NCBI RefSeq assembly: GCF_910592395.1
Contig: NC_088316.1
Location: forward strand, 1,736,001-1,800,000
Source of the DNA: Lineus longissimus
Lineage: Eukaryota > Nemertea > Pilidiophora > Heteronemertea > Lineidae
DNA length: 64,000 bases
Direction: 5' to 3'
The first letter of the stretch is position 1; each line of letters opens with the position of its first letter. The position numbers and the translations under genes are program-made. The notes under the pieces are model-generated. The model worked only from the letters and a program-made list of their open reading frames with translations, had not been told where the DNA came from and did no database searches. Shown piece after piece: positions 1-11,687 of this stretch.

Positions 1-60
1 CAGCGTTAGCTGTCCATGACGCCTCGGGTTAGTATTACAGCTTTATCTTTACCATTTCAG

Positions 61-1541
61 GAACGAACCCACACCGAATTCATACCCAGTGACGACGATT
101 CGGTCAACACACACGAAAAGTATGCAGATCTGCTGACCACGAGTTACCACGACTTACTAAAACTGCCAACTCTGTTTCAAGTTGATCTCCACACTGGTTT
201 GACTGTTCGGGAAGATATTCAGGTAAAAATTTCATTGCCTCTATCAACAATCTACCCTTTATTCCTTATTAGAGAGCTATGGAGAGACAAGCTCAGATTC
301 CATCCTCAAACTTACTGATCTGTCAAACCGGAAGTCATTATGTTGGACTTCCGCCTCAAAAGCGGCCATCTTGGCGCACATATTTAAATCTAGGCCAGAC
401 TATTTACTCTTTCGAGACACGTTCTCATGCACATTCTTCCCACTTGAAGGAAGAGTTTTGTTTATACAAGGCTGGTGCATTGACGGCAACGCCGGCGCTT
501 TCACATATGGTTGCGGCGGGACGTGTCGTCACAATAGTCGCACAAGCCTGAAAGCATGGAGAAATTGCTCCATTATGTAACATAGGTGACAATAAACAAT
601 ATATTTCCAAGCCAACACCTTTCACCAGTTTAGCAAGTGACAGTACTTTCATATTTTAGGTCCTTTACCAAACCCTCTCCGTGTTCACGTCAGAATATCG
701 TGTCGCAGTAGCAAAGATCCGACTGATAGAATGTAAACAGTTAAGAAAGCCCTGTCCGCCTCGATGCCATCCCCGGGAGAAGATGCTTTGCAATTTGGAC
801 AGTCTCCGCCAGAAGCTGCAAGAATTCGACCAAGTAGTAATTTTGATGGTAAGAAATCTATTCATCTCCTTTTCTATAGTAAGTTCCAGCGGCTTCCACT
901 AGGGCAGGCGAGTGTCGGTACTCTAGCTATTTGTAAGTTGTAAATCTAGTTTTAGATCTATTGTGCTTACTTGCTAAATCAGACTGAGTTGCTATGATCG
1001 CACGTTGGTTGCTATGGCCACACGTGAGTTGCTATGAAAGCACGCGGGTTGCTATGGTCAAATGGCTGCCGATACCGGAGTTATCTCGCGGGTCACCTAA
1101 GCCAGAGCACCAGAGACTATATATAAACACTTCGGCCATCTTGAACATTATGGAACAAGATGAAACCCTTTCTCAACGACCGGTGTTGGATTAGTCCAGT
1201 GCCTACACGGTGCCGAATGGTCAAGAATTGCCATGAGGCTGTTCCAGTTCTAATCCGCTAATTACAGATGAAGAAGGTCGTCCGTTTCGTTCTGCTTCGC
1301 AAAGTACAGTTAGCCTCTCAAAAAAAATAGTCGCTTTTTTGTGGTGTGACAAGGGAATCTTTATTTTCTTTATTTTCTCTAGATGCAAGAACTCAGAATA
1401 CCCCGACCAACTACCCACGTGGTAAGGACGTTGGACCTTCCGATGATGGCCAAGTTAGAGTTCTATTTGGGTGTGGTTTACCAACTCAAGGAACAGACGG
1501 CTCATTTGCATACTGCCATGGACATCATAAAGCGATTGTAG
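61..1541 (+). CDS. C-terminal three exons of an unrecognised helical protein (5' end outside window)
   Basis: Three exons join without a frame break: 61-222 (54 codons), 660-848 (63 codons) and 1383-1541 (52 codons plus TAG). Each internal boundary has AG/GT dinucleotides and all junctions are phase 0. The partial product is 169 residues: an acidic, Thr/His-containing start, then a Cys/Arg/Pro patch (residues 78-91 contain CKQLRKPCPPRCHPR) and a Leu/Gln-rich, probably alpha-helical region (LDSLRQKLQEFDQ), ending in ...AMDIIKRL. I do not recognise the family; a short coiled-coil or helical-bundle C-terminus is likely. The first exon is preceded by a good polypyrimidine acceptor, so the gene continues upstream of the window. 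The splice structure is well supported by three consecutive in-phase exons; the function is unknown. Confidence 0.7.
988..1065. repeat. Four-copy 20-bp tandem repeat in an intron
   Basis: Four imperfect 20-bp units each begin GTTGCTATG and mostly continue to a CACG-type core. The array lies in the last intron of the upstream partial gene, between the exons ending at 848 and starting at 1383. Confidence 0.75.
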
Positions 1542-1647
1542 GCCACAACGGATTCCGAAAATGACAGAATTCTACCCACCGCGCAAATTAGTTCTTTCCT
1601 CCACCGATTTGCGTAGAGTGCATGTTTGTTTACAAACTAGCAAATAA

Positions 1648-1685
1648 GCTAACGAAACAAATCGTTGTTTAATTGTTTCGTTAGC
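1648..1685. repeat. Short perfect inverted repeat downstream of the first gene
   Basis: The arms GCTAACGAAACAA (1648-1660) and TTGTTTCGTTAGC (1673-1685) are exact reverse complements around a 12-nt loop, with weaker pairing further out. It lies about 110 bp after the stop codon, so it is either part of the 3' UTR or the remnant of a foldback element. Confidence 0.7.
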
Positions 1686-1940
1686 AAATTAGCTAACGAT
1701 ATTGTTGGGCATTTAAGGTTTGGCAGGGAGGACCGAGGATGAAGCACTTTTCCTGGCCTATCCTGCAGTAGAATGCCTGCATGAGAGATTTCGGCTGACG
1801 CTATTAATAGATAAGCGCCAATGACGTTAGCAATGGAGGATTTGTAAGCTAAAGTTCGAGTCGATTCTCTTGGAGTCAAGTATACATACTTAGTTTATTT
1901 GAAAGGCTCTGGCTTATCGTATTTACATAGCTCACTGTGA

Positions 1941-2020
1941 TTTAAAGGGACAACTTAGGTGTGGGATTTAGGTGACCAGGAGGATAATATGCCTATTCGC
2001 GTCTATGTTGAGACTGACCT
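1941..2020. mobile_element. Fragment of a TTAAAGGG-ended short inverted-repeat element
   Basis: The start (TTTAAAGGGACAACTTAGG) and the following text through a GACCAGGAGG block match the start of the element at 49790 nearly base for base. This is the same dispersed family seen at 20129, 36921 and 49790. The other end is not clear here, so the copy is probably truncated. Confidence 0.5.
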
Positions 2021-2355
2021 TATACATGTGAAAAGAGAGCATTGCCTTTATTTTGTCATATCGCTGGTACATGTTGTATATTTTAGTAAGTTATTTATTT
2101 CTACTTGTGTATATTTCAGTAAATTATTTATTTTCATACAATTCACGTATTATAATTTTTGTACATTATTCTTCCCTCAAAGTTTGGGGAACGCTGAAAA
2201 CACATCGAAAATTTTTTCTATCCGCCCCCCTGTTGAAATGACATTAGATTAAAGAAAGGAGATTAGTATATTGTGGGGAAACACTCATAAATGGAGAACA
2301 GTCAAATTCGTTACACCAAACAAAAGAACATGCAATCTTGCAAAGATGACCTACC

Positions 2356-2538
2356 TGTGTGCATGCCGTCCTCTGTGATGTGTGTTGTTCGAAATATCGC
2401 CGTTTATGACCTTCCATTGGACACAGGCAAGGGTTGTCAGGACAACATACAAAGTCCATGAATCCACTTCCATTTCTATCATCCAGATAGACCTGATACC
2501 CGTTCGGCCTGTGCACAAATTCCCCTCATGATAAAACT
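2356..2538 (-). other. Possible isolated exon, two frames open
   Basis: On the minus strand a pyrimidine-rich acceptor (ending TTATTGCAG, just above 2538) and a good donor (ACACAG|GTAGGT, below 2356) bound 183 bases. The frame starting directly at the acceptor is open throughout (61 codons). Another frame is open from about 2515 and gives a Cys-rich peptide containing VCCPDNPCLCPMEGHK. I see no neighbouring exon in phase, so this may be chance. Confidence 0.2.
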
Positions 2539-3718
2539 GCAATAAAGGGAATGTACATATACATGTAGTATCTATGATAAACACGTAAGTAGGCATCATT
2601 CAAGGCTCCTTGGTTTATTAGTGTAATAGCAGGGCTTGCTAGTAATACGAGCAGTGTCATACACTGCTGGTAATACATGATGATATTGGATTAACGCCAA
2701 TGAAATGGAGGCCATATGGTGTTTAAATCATGCTGAGACTCGAGCGTTTATTCTCCTGGTGTTTGAAATATCGAGAGGCGGAGTATATAGAAAACTACAT
2801 ACTGGTACCCAGGATGTGTTTGAATGTACATGTATGTGAGCGTAAGGCATCCTGAACCTCGTGATCTTACACTCCCTTTAAACATAGCCCCGGTGCATCT
2901 AAGATAAGATGTGATACAAAGACCTTGGTGGTCAAGATGGTGTAAAGGCTGCGTTCAGCATCTATACGACATCAACAACTACATTGGCAGTGTCTTATTG
3001 GTTCTGACATGTCTAGATATCAATTAAAACAATATATCATTAAGGGCAAACACGAGAGACGCTAAGATGCTGAAAATTTTGGAACGTAATGATAGATACA
3101 TAATCTGATTGATGCTAAAGCGAAATATCGATATCAGTGCTAATTAACCATTTATTCTTCTAAATATCACGAAATTTCAACTTGATCATGTTCTCAAAAT
3201 ATCAACATTTTTTGAAAATTTTCTTGATGACATGGAAGACAATGTCAGTCTGAGTACTGAACCAAGATTCGGGGAGAAAACATCAAAGTCTAGTTGATTG
3301 AGAGGGAATATCGTGATATTTTGAAGAATTACTGCCAAACCAGTCATTTCAGTCATTTAAACCTACCTTTCTTCCTATATCTGTTTATCCACCGAAAGGT
3401 TTTATCCTGAGCACAAGAGTGTTACCTTAATGCATAGTATTCTAGCATAAGTATGCTGGGGAAAAAAGCCGGGTGTACTTTTCTTTAAGAAAATACTCAT
3501 GCAAGTGGCCAGAATTCTAAAAGATCAACTTCCGGCTAATAAATCCACTTCCGATCAGAGTCAGGTAAATTACCGTTCTTACTTGCTTAGGGTAGCCGGC
3601 CTACACTTATCGCCACGCCATGTGGTTCTCTTGTTTAAATATGACAAAAGTTCGAACTACTAATTGATTCGGTATATTAATTTTAAAGTAGGGTGACCAA
3701 CAGCCTTATAATTCCAAC

Positions 3719-3973
3719 ATGCGATTGGTCATTGTCGTCGTTGCCCACTTCATTGGACTGGTGGCGCCGATGGACTTGTTTGAGGGAGTACGGCCAGTGA
3801 GCTATCCAGAGCCTCCACCTCTCTGTTGTCTACACACAACACACAACTTCAGTCATAATTCCAAGAGCTTTCAAATATCAACTTTTTACCGCAAATGTCA
3901 TGGTCGTTTTCCATCGAAAGTTCGTCTGGGTGATAATGTTTATCTTTCATGCTTTTCTTTAACCGGTCATTGA
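3719..3973 (+). CDS. Small ORF with signal-peptide-like start, hypothetical
   Basis: An 84-codon ORF starts MRLVIVVVAHFIGLVAP, which reads as a hydrophobic export signal. A usable donor (GGCCA|GTGAGC) lies at about 3797, so this could be the first exon of a spliced secreted protein instead of a complete gene. No family is recognised and no partner exon was found. Open frames of this length arise by chance in such DNA. Confidence 0.2.
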   Translation: MRLVIVVVAHFIGLVAPMDLFEGVRPVSYPEPPPLCCLHTTHNFSHNSKSFQISTFYRKCHGRFPSKVRLGDNVYLSCFSLTGH

Positions 3974-6900
3974 CCTATTCGATTGGTAGTTATAGAAAAA
4001 CAAATATTATTGATTTCGTTTGTCACCAGTCACCATTTTGAGTGAAAAGTCATTGAGAAGTAGGTCAGGGGCCTGAAAACTCCTTAAAAATTGAAAAGTG
4101 TCTGCGATGATAATATATTGATCGATTCTGGTATTTTGACAGACACTTAGCGGAAGTAGGTAATAGGTGCATAAAGTCAAAGACCTCCATATTGATTTTA
4201 GAATTCGGTTCCGGGATCGTGTACGATGAGAAAACGGACAATAAGAAATCAAGTTCAGCCATGAAGGCATGTTGACACGCAAGTTTTGGGTCCACTTCAC
4301 CGACCCGGACTCCGTTACACAACGAGAGGTTGCAGACGGAATACCTCTGATGGATCATTCTTAGATTATAGACGAGCCAGAAAAATTTCAAAAGCACTCA
4401 CCTTTAACTTGACAGCTGGCCAGAGTGATCACATTTTTATACACGTTCAAGACGTTTAGTACTTGCTTCAGATTTGATATCATTCAAGTACATATGTTAT
4501 TTACTTTATAAACTGGTATATTTAATTACTCTGTTGTCGACTTATGTTACACTAACGATATTTCGTACATGTGTTGATGGGCAGACTTCGCCGGGCAACT
4601 CTTAGCTGAGATATCGAGCTTTCCGGCCGTTGAAAAATCATCTCGTGGGATCTGGATACTCTGATCAGCCACTCGTGCAGATTTCTTGGTATCATAGCTT
4701 GCTACAAAGAATACTGACTTTCAAGCATGATGTCGATTAGGCAATAGAAATGTATGGATTGGTTTGTTTACCTAACATTTTACCTTTGCGCCCAGATGCT
4801 TATCGTGGCGATCTCGCCGTTGCTTTCCACCTCTGCCAATTTACCTGAATCAAACGAAACACGTTCACTGCAGGATCGAGATGCAAACAAATCAACCATT
4901 GGCACGGAATGTTCGCCCACGAGATCGATATTCTATAAAAACTAAAAAGTATTAACCTTTCCGTTGCTGGAAATTCTTGAAAATTGCTCACTTTATCGCC
5001 AGGTCCAGGATGGGCGTTGTTGAATGGCGATTTCACTTCGTCGCTGCAAGTTTGGGGCATGTTGTATACCGGTCTGATTTTGAGAAGGATAGACCAGCTT
5101 CCTTTTCTAGCTGTCACACATCCACTGGCTGTCCGGTTCGTGCTCAGGCTAATTTCAAAAGCACAATTTGGTCACGTTGAGGGTACTTTTCAGGGGTGGT
5201 GCGCTGGAAATGGGCGAAAATAGACATTTTGAAGGTTGCCAAGAGACTTGTCATGAGCCGAGGTTGTAAATACAGTGCAGAAGACTGGGGAGGAAAAACT
5301 ATGATGTTTTTTATTAATTCTACAGCTGAACAATAATTTTAACGAGTATTATGCGTTCGCCGGCCATGTACCAATGCCTCAGCCCTAAGAGTGGAAGTAC
5401 GAAGTGCCATTAGGTAAACTGGTGTCAGGTGGTTTGAAGAGGACACCGACAATTTGGAAAGGGGTGCTTAATTGGCCCATCCGAAACCTTTTGTTTCAAT
5501 CTTGCATGCATATCCGCGTGGAATCCTGCGATTCTCTCATATCAAAACGGTGTGAGACCGGCAACTTCAAAATTTCATTTGGAGGTGTCATCCTAGCATC
5601 AAGTTTTTGGCTAAGCCTGTTGTCGTGCATTCGGCCGTGTGACACTAAGCACAAAAAACTTTCAAAAAGGTGAAGTTTAACCAATTAAAAATTGGCATCT
5701 CAATTGGATTACTTATAGCAGTCGTCCCCGAAAGGGGTTGAACGTTTTCGGATACAATGTAAGGGGATTATTCTTTTGACGAAAGGTAACTTATTGGTTC
5801 CGACAGCTTTGAAAATGGGAGTGGCGTCTATTGATCAAAATCTTCTTCAGTTGAGTCTTTCTCGAAGGCATATTGACTGCAAGCCTTTCATGCTGGCAAG
5901 TTTCCACTGACTACACCTGTGATGACAATTTGGCGCTTGTGATACGACAAAACAACAGGACAACAACCCAAATTCTGATAGATACTGACCAGAACATATA
6001 CTGTCAAAGATACGAAATATAAAGCTTTCGGGGCCTTGCCTTCTTTGCTTTAAAATGTTAACAGCACGGATCTTGTGATACATGTAGGATAAAATGAAAT
6101 TTCGGTCAAGTTTTATCACACAGCGACAGGGGAAATAAGGTGCACAGCGATCTTGAACTTCATCTGTACACCTGGCATGCATCGAGTGTACATTGCACGG
6201 CAGTTAGGCCAGTCGTTTACCCAAAATAATCAATCAGCAACACGTACGAATCGAATTGTGATTGATTTTATTTTAATGATTCGTGCCATCTTCCGATGTA
6301 CGTATGTGGTGCATACATCTGCTACGGTACAAATCGTCGAGACACCATTTCAATGAATGTACTTTAAAAGAGGTCACTGAGCAGGCCATGCCTTATGACC
6401 TCTTTGAAAGTATTTTAAAGTATGTCCGAATGGCTTTAAAGACTGATTCGGTGAGACTCCGGTGTTAGTATCCAATCAAAAGTGCTACATTCTGCATCGT
6501 CAGTAGTGTCGATCACAGCTCAATCTCCAAGGCTCGCCATTGGTAACGATAGCTTAGTGATGCCAATAATTTGATTCTTGGCGATACTAGCACCGTTTAC
6601 TGCTTCTGCAGAGCAAATGCTAGCTATCGTCTCATTAAGAGAATGATCACAGACACGTCATTGGCTCCTGGTGACTTCCGGTGAGCTCTCGGGAAGATGT
6701 GGGCAAGCATCTGCCTCGTTCCCGTCATCGCAACTCCTAATCTCATAATATGGGAATAGCTATTGAACAGATCGACCACCCGAATATCACGAGATCCTGC
6801 CGTGAACAGCGTGGCTTACGAGGCTGGGCATGCATCGTGCACACTACGAAACGGCTCAAGAGACAGGCCTTGCTAAGGAGGATATACAAGGGCGATATCA

Positions 6901-7225
6901 AGTCCTTTTTTAACTTCCTCCAGTTCATTTTACTTTCGCCAATATGAAATGTCATTTTTATCATTTAAAATGTGAAATAAACTTATTTGATCTTGGTAAT
7001 GTGATGTTTATCATGCAATCTGACAATAAATTAGAGTCACTTTTGACAAGAAAACCATATTCAATTGACATCCTGTTAGACTAATTATTTCAGTTGGACA
7101 TCAACGGGCGTGTTGAGTTATATTTCTTATCAACAGATCTTGCCTGCGTAGCTGAGACGACCAATTACCGTTACATATCTCTCCCTATATTTCAGGTGCA
7201 TATCGGTGCATATCAGTGTTGAAAT

Positions 7226-8986
7226 ATGCGCGTGAAAGGACTTTTCTTCCTTACTGTCCTGATATGTAAGTATAGCTCCAATTCCGAACGCCACACTCTC
7301 CGAGATCTTTTGATCCTCTTTTTATAGCCATTCATGACCAGACTCCCATCGAGCGTATTTGATGCATTTTTGATAAAGGTACTTGCTGAAGTTTTCGACC
7401 AACACTTATGTCAGATCATACTGGCATAATCTGATTTGAACCATGGAGCTTGTTTCGTTTCAAATGTGTGCATACGTTTTTACTTGGTCGAGTTATAAAA
7501 ATATCATGGTCATCCCTGCATCTTGGATCTTGGTTGTTCAAATCAAGTTGTGTCCCTAACGCTGGCGTTAACTTAACATGGTGTTAAGTCTAAGGGTTTA
7601 ACTGAAGGAGATAACGCTATGTTAAGTTAACACTAGCGTTAGTGATAAGACTTGTTTTGAACCACCGGGTCCTGGTGAGAACAGTTGACGGTTCCTATTC
7701 TTTCAGGTGTGCTGTCCTATCACACGGCCCGTCCAGACGATGGGGATGACGACAGACCAGGAGACGATGGGGAAGATACTGAAGATGAGGAAAGGCGGGA
7801 TGGGAAGAAAGGGGAAGATGACGACGACGATGAGGATGATGATGACGACAAGAGAGAAGCCAAAGTTGAAGAAAAACTGAGAAAGATGAAAAGCAGAAAA
7901 AAAAGTGCTATGAGAGATGAACAGACGAAACGATATAAGAAGCAGAGCTTGAAAGAAGTTCAGGATTTAAAAGAGTTGTCGGCACTGATTTCAAAGAAGC
8001 AGACTCTTTTGAAAACTTTGAAGAAATCCAAGTCTCGCGGTGCCGCCGAGAGCGCGTTGGAGAGGGAGACACAGCAGACGATAAACGCGGCGCGGAACAA
8101 GGTCGATCAGAAATTGCTGAAGAGGTTGTTGGAGGGGAAGGGTATGAAGGGGCCAAAATATGGCCACGGTGGAAATCTGAAGTTGGGTAGCAAGATGATG
8201 GCACACTTCTTGGGGAAAGATGGCGCGAAAGGCGAATTGGGAATGAAGACGGTGCGTCACTTCCTGGGAAAGGAAGCGGCTGTGACGAAGACAAAGAAGG
8301 CAGAAAAACCTGCCAGTAAGAAACCTGAAGAAAAAGCCAAAGCAAAGGCAAAGAAGTCTGTAGCAAAAGAAAAGAAGTCTAAAGCAGATGAAACGAAGTC
8401 TAAACCTAAGTCCGCGGAATCGGAGGCTGTTTTGTTGGAGAATTTGAGACGATTTCTCGCAGAGAAAGAGGCGAAGACAAAGCAAAAAAAGCAGGCTGTG
8501 GGCGGAAAGCATAAACTGGGGACCAAGACTGTGGCGCATTTCCTTGGGGTAAAGAAAGAGAAACCGGTTCCGGAGAAGTTGGGAACTAAAACTGTGCGGC
8601 ACTTCCTCGGTAAAACAGAGGAAGAGCCTCAAAAGAAGACGACTGAGAAACCTAAAAGTAAGGCCGAGGGAGCAAAAGCTAAGGCAAAGAAAACAGAAGC
8701 TAAGGCCAAGATAATGAAACCTAAGGCAGCGAAAACTAAAGCTTATGCCAAGATATCAAAAGATGATGTGAACGAAAATGGAAAAAGTTCAAAGAAATCG
8801 GAAACTGTGGCAAACGCGGAACCGAAATCAAAGAAGCATTTGCACTTGCTGCAGAAGGTCTCTTTCGACCTCGAGGTGGATAAGAATGGTCACCCTCTCG
8901 CCAAGAAGCCGGGGGCCCCAGTCCAGGCCTCGGAACCAAAGCAGTTTGAACATGTCGAGAAAAAGGTCATTGAGGTTGTGGATTAG
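7226..8986 (+). CDS. Secreted Asp/Lys-rich protein with four LGxKxxxHFLG repeats
   Basis: Two coding exons, 7226-7265 and 7707-8986, splice at TGATAT|GTAAGT and TTTCAG|GTGTGC (phase 1) to give 439 residues. Residues 1-21 form a clear signal peptide (MRVKGLFFLTVLICVL...). Residues 22-65 are dominated by Asp and Glu, including a nearly unbroken acidic run. The rest is basic and rich in Lys, Ala and Glu, with low-complexity KAKAKK-type blocks. Four copies of the 11-residue motif L-G-[STM]-K-[TM]-[VM]-[AR]-H-F-L-G start at residues 173, 191, 284 and 305. No catalytic domain, Cys pattern or membrane segment is visible. A polyadenylation signal follows at 9330. The start was chosen because the spliced exon supplies the signal peptide. 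A highly charged extracellular protein suggests a matrix, mineral-binding or adhesive role, or a peptide precursor; both are inference. I know no named family. Confidence 0.85.
7531..7666. mobile_element. Foldback element in the intron of the secreted-protein gene
   Basis: The ends pair over most of their length. The inner arms (7556 onward, CTAACGCTGGCGTTAACTTA, against the segment ending GCGTTAG at 7642) match at about 27 of 30 bases, and weaker pairing extends out to GGTTGTTCAAAT and GAACCACC. The middle contains TTAACTGAAGGAGATAAC, which recurs at about 49.15 kb, so this is a dispersed family. No coding sequence lies inside. Confidence 0.65.
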
Positions 8987-9329
8987 GATTGTTAGGACCA
9001 TCCTCATCGTTTGACTGTAACTCCACATAGTGCCTCGTGCGAGGCTCTCTTTCATGGTTACCTTGGCGGGGCGGGGGCAGACCAACTTTGCAGATGGTGG
9101 AGGGTTTACATAAGCGTTGCTCTTCGCCGCCAATGCAGCGCGGTTTGAGCCTTTTCCAACCAATCTTCGTCACTTTACTTGTTGGTTTCTTTGTGAAATT
9201 AGAGAAGCTTTTGTCAGAGACCACGGATCACTTCGTCATCTAAATCGCTACTGGAGGTCACCGAAAAACCTACATGTAGGCCTATAGCAATACCTCGTCC
9301 CGCGCATGTTTTCACAAAGACGGTGAAAT

Positions 9330-9335
9330 AATAAA
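9330..9335 (+). terminator. Polyadenylation signal AATAAA
   Basis: AATAAA lies 344 bases after the stop codon of the LGxKxxxHFLG protein gene on the same strand, with no closer in-strand signal seen. Confidence 0.5.
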
Positions 9336-9339
9336 TCTG

Positions 9340-11263
9340 TTGATGGTTCGTCATTACACGGTCTTCTTTTTCATTCTTTGATGGTTGACCATAGGCACCA
9401 TCGTTTTGGCTTGAACGTTAAATCCAAAGCAATTCCGCGACGTTACTATTCATAGCTCACAAGGTCATTTGAATAAGATATTGATGACGTTTTAGTCACG
9501 TGACAGTCGGACATCGACACTTATTTCTGCGCATTTGTGCTTATTTCAAAGTCAATTATCTTTGACCCTGCATTGTTTTTAGCATGAATGATACCATAGA
9601 GTCAGAGAGAGAAATATTCAGAACAATTATGTAGTATTTCCAACAGTCGGACATGTGCCAGATTGAATCTAACTGCCCGAGTTAGAAAGCCTGAATCCAT
9701 TACGAAACCGCATGTTTGTTCGACATTGCCTGTAATTCAGCGATGGGAAATAGAGGGCAGCAGCTGCAGTGACCTCATTATCGCGGAATGCTATTAAAAC
9801 TCTTTCAAAACGAAGCGAATGTGGGAGTCTCTTCTTTGTTTTCTAGAGAACAACCTCCCATGTGCATTCACTTCTCATTTTGAAGTTCTAATTGCTTTAG
9901 AATTTTAGGTCCTATCCCATATGGTGGAGCCTGTGAACCCTTAACAATTCAAAAGGAAACGCCATACTTGAAGGACTTAGAGAAATGGACAGAAGTCCGA
10001 CCTATACCAACGGTTACCTACCCTTCATCAGGAGCTTCGCTGGGCTAGATATTCCCTTGAATGAATCAGTGCTGCTTTGTTTGGGGAAACAATTCTCTAG
10101 CACATTTACCCTGTCCATGCCATCAATGTTGCCCTGCCATACATTAAGCAGATGGTCACTTGGCATCAATGAATGCGGGTCAGTTAGGTAAGGGCATAGT
10201 CAGTAAGACACTTCGTTTGACGTTCATACGTAATGATGTACTGAGCAGCTCGCGCACCTGGTTGACCCGGTGTAACCTCTGCGATTGTTCCCCAGATTTC
10301 AGTATTGCCATACGATAGGCACCTCGAGAGACCTTGCTTTTTCGCTAGGAAGAAACACGGGAAAACGTGTCGATCTATCACTGAGCGTTCGCAATCAATG
10401 AGGGGAACCACTCAAAACGGCAACACTCAAAAACGTTTCACCGCCGGTATGGGGGGGAGGCGTGAACATGTTAGAAGGCTGGTATAAAAACATGGAGTTG
10501 ATACCGAACTTTCGATATACTGGTTGTCTCGCCAAACAGCTCGAGGATTGGGCTACAATGTAGGCCAAATTAGAGTCGACAGCCGAGGCTTTGAGCGGAT
10601 TTACAGCTCCACCAGACTGGTGTTAGCGTTGAGAAGAAAACCAACAGCGACAATAAGGTACGACTTGGATTGCTTTTTACTACTTTCATATTTTGGCCCA
10701 ATCATTGCGGTTATGGTTGCCTTTTGATACCATAACCGCTGCCATGAAAACGAGGCCTGGTGCTTCACACTCCTAAAATATTGACCCCCACTGTTATTTT
10801 CTCCTGCAGGTTGTGTGAAACCCGACTTTTCCAGCTGGTTAGCGGTAACCTGACTCTTCCAGCTGGTTAGCAATTATCTGCCGAATGACTCTTTTTCAGC
10901 AGGTGATATTCAAACAACAAAATGAATCTAAAAGCATTTGAAATGAAACTAAAACTAAGACTCCCATGTTTGTCATGTTTTATTTCATGTGACTGATTTA
11001 TCGATATGTATACATGTACAATAATTAAAATCATCCAGAACTAATTATATCATATCTCAAAACTAGCACATTTGCCAAAACAATAATCAAAGGCGTTTTC
11101 AGGCAAAGATTTCTCAGCAAAGTCATCGCTAAAAGGGTTGACAGAATGATAAGTATAATATTTCAGTGACAATCAAATACTAATTGCCGCCCAGGAAAAG
11201 GCATTTTTGCAATATTGCACCTCGATTTTAATATATTGATAAGAGTGATAGTGGAATGTATAG
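9340..11263. other. Intergenic DNA, no gene seen
   Basis: No coherent exon on either strand. A 17-base sequence, TCTTCCAGCTGGTTAGC (nearly), is duplicated in tandem near 10830-10870. Short ORFs at 9985 and 10305 look random. Confidence 0.5.
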
Positions 11264-11360
11264 CTTAAAGGGAGAATAACAATAGAAGCCAGGTGGGCAA
11301 AACAATATATGTGTAACAGCTTCAATTTGAACAGTTTGAAGAGTTTATTCCCCCTTTAAG
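11264..11360. mobile_element. 97-bp miniature inverted-repeat element
   Basis: The ends CTTAAAGGGAGAATAA (11264-11279) and TTATTCCCCCTTTAAG (11345-11360) are inverted repeats matching at 15 of 16 bases. It abuts the presumed 5' end of the retrotransposon, which fixes the left limit of that element. The TTAAAGGG terminus is shared with the larger elements at 20129, 36921 and 49790. Confidence 0.65.
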
Positions 11361-11362
11361 TC

Positions 11363-11667
11363 TGCTATGACCAATGGTTTAGCTCAGGTTATTTTGGGCC
11401 TTCACGGTCCCTGAGCCTTATGTCATTTCATTGTATGTGCTTTATCAGCTATTATTGTTTGTATAGTTTTCCTGGTCTACTGAGTTTCCCTCCAAATTCA
11501 GTTAGCCTTGGGATCCCGAACTGTGTACATGCATGTTGTAGACCTGGTCAGATGAGTTTAATATAAACATTTCTATATATTTGATTTCTTCCTTTTTCAT
11601 CAACAATGTCACAAGGATTGGAACAGTGAATCTGTGGACATGAAGACTGATATAATACAGTATTACA
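11363..11667 (+). mobile_element. Probable 5' LTR of the Ty3/gypsy element
   Basis: The segment starts TG after the flanking miniature element, carries a TATAAA at 11562-11567 and ends ...TTACA directly before a primer-binding-site-like sequence. I could not find a second copy downstream of the integrase ORF, so the boundaries rest on one copy only and are tentative. Confidence 0.4.
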
Positions 11668-11669
11668 TT

Positions 11670-11687
11670 TGGGGGCTCAGCCGTTTG
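11670..11687 (+). promoter_or_regulatory. Candidate primer-binding site (tRNA-Pro-like)
   Basis: TGGGGGCTCAGCC follows two bases after the presumed LTR end. Its first nine bases match the complement of the 3' end of animal tRNA-Pro as used by many retroelements; the match then weakens. It serves as the start of minus-strand synthesis in such elements. Confidence 0.4.

Larger units (their letters stand above)
1687..7196. other. Stretch without a firm gene
   Basis: AT-rich DNA. ORFs here are short and lack splice partners. The few pieces worth marking are entered separately: a transposon-like end at 1941, a possible minus-strand exon at 2356-2538 and a small signal-peptide-like ORF at 3719. 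A further ORF at 4754-4945 starts with a hydrophobic segment (MDWFVYLTFYLCAQMLIVAI) but has nothing else behind it. Confidence 0.5.

Noticed and set aside
4065-4397. 110-codon minus-strand ORF
   Set aside because: Partly protein-like, but no acceptor, donor or domain supports it and an overlapping frame is also open.
7908-8632. Long minus-strand ORFs opposite the LGxKxxxHFLG gene
   Set aside because: They are shadows of a Lys-rich plus-strand frame, giving Phe/Leu/Ser-rich translations; the plus frame has signal peptide, splice sites and repeats.
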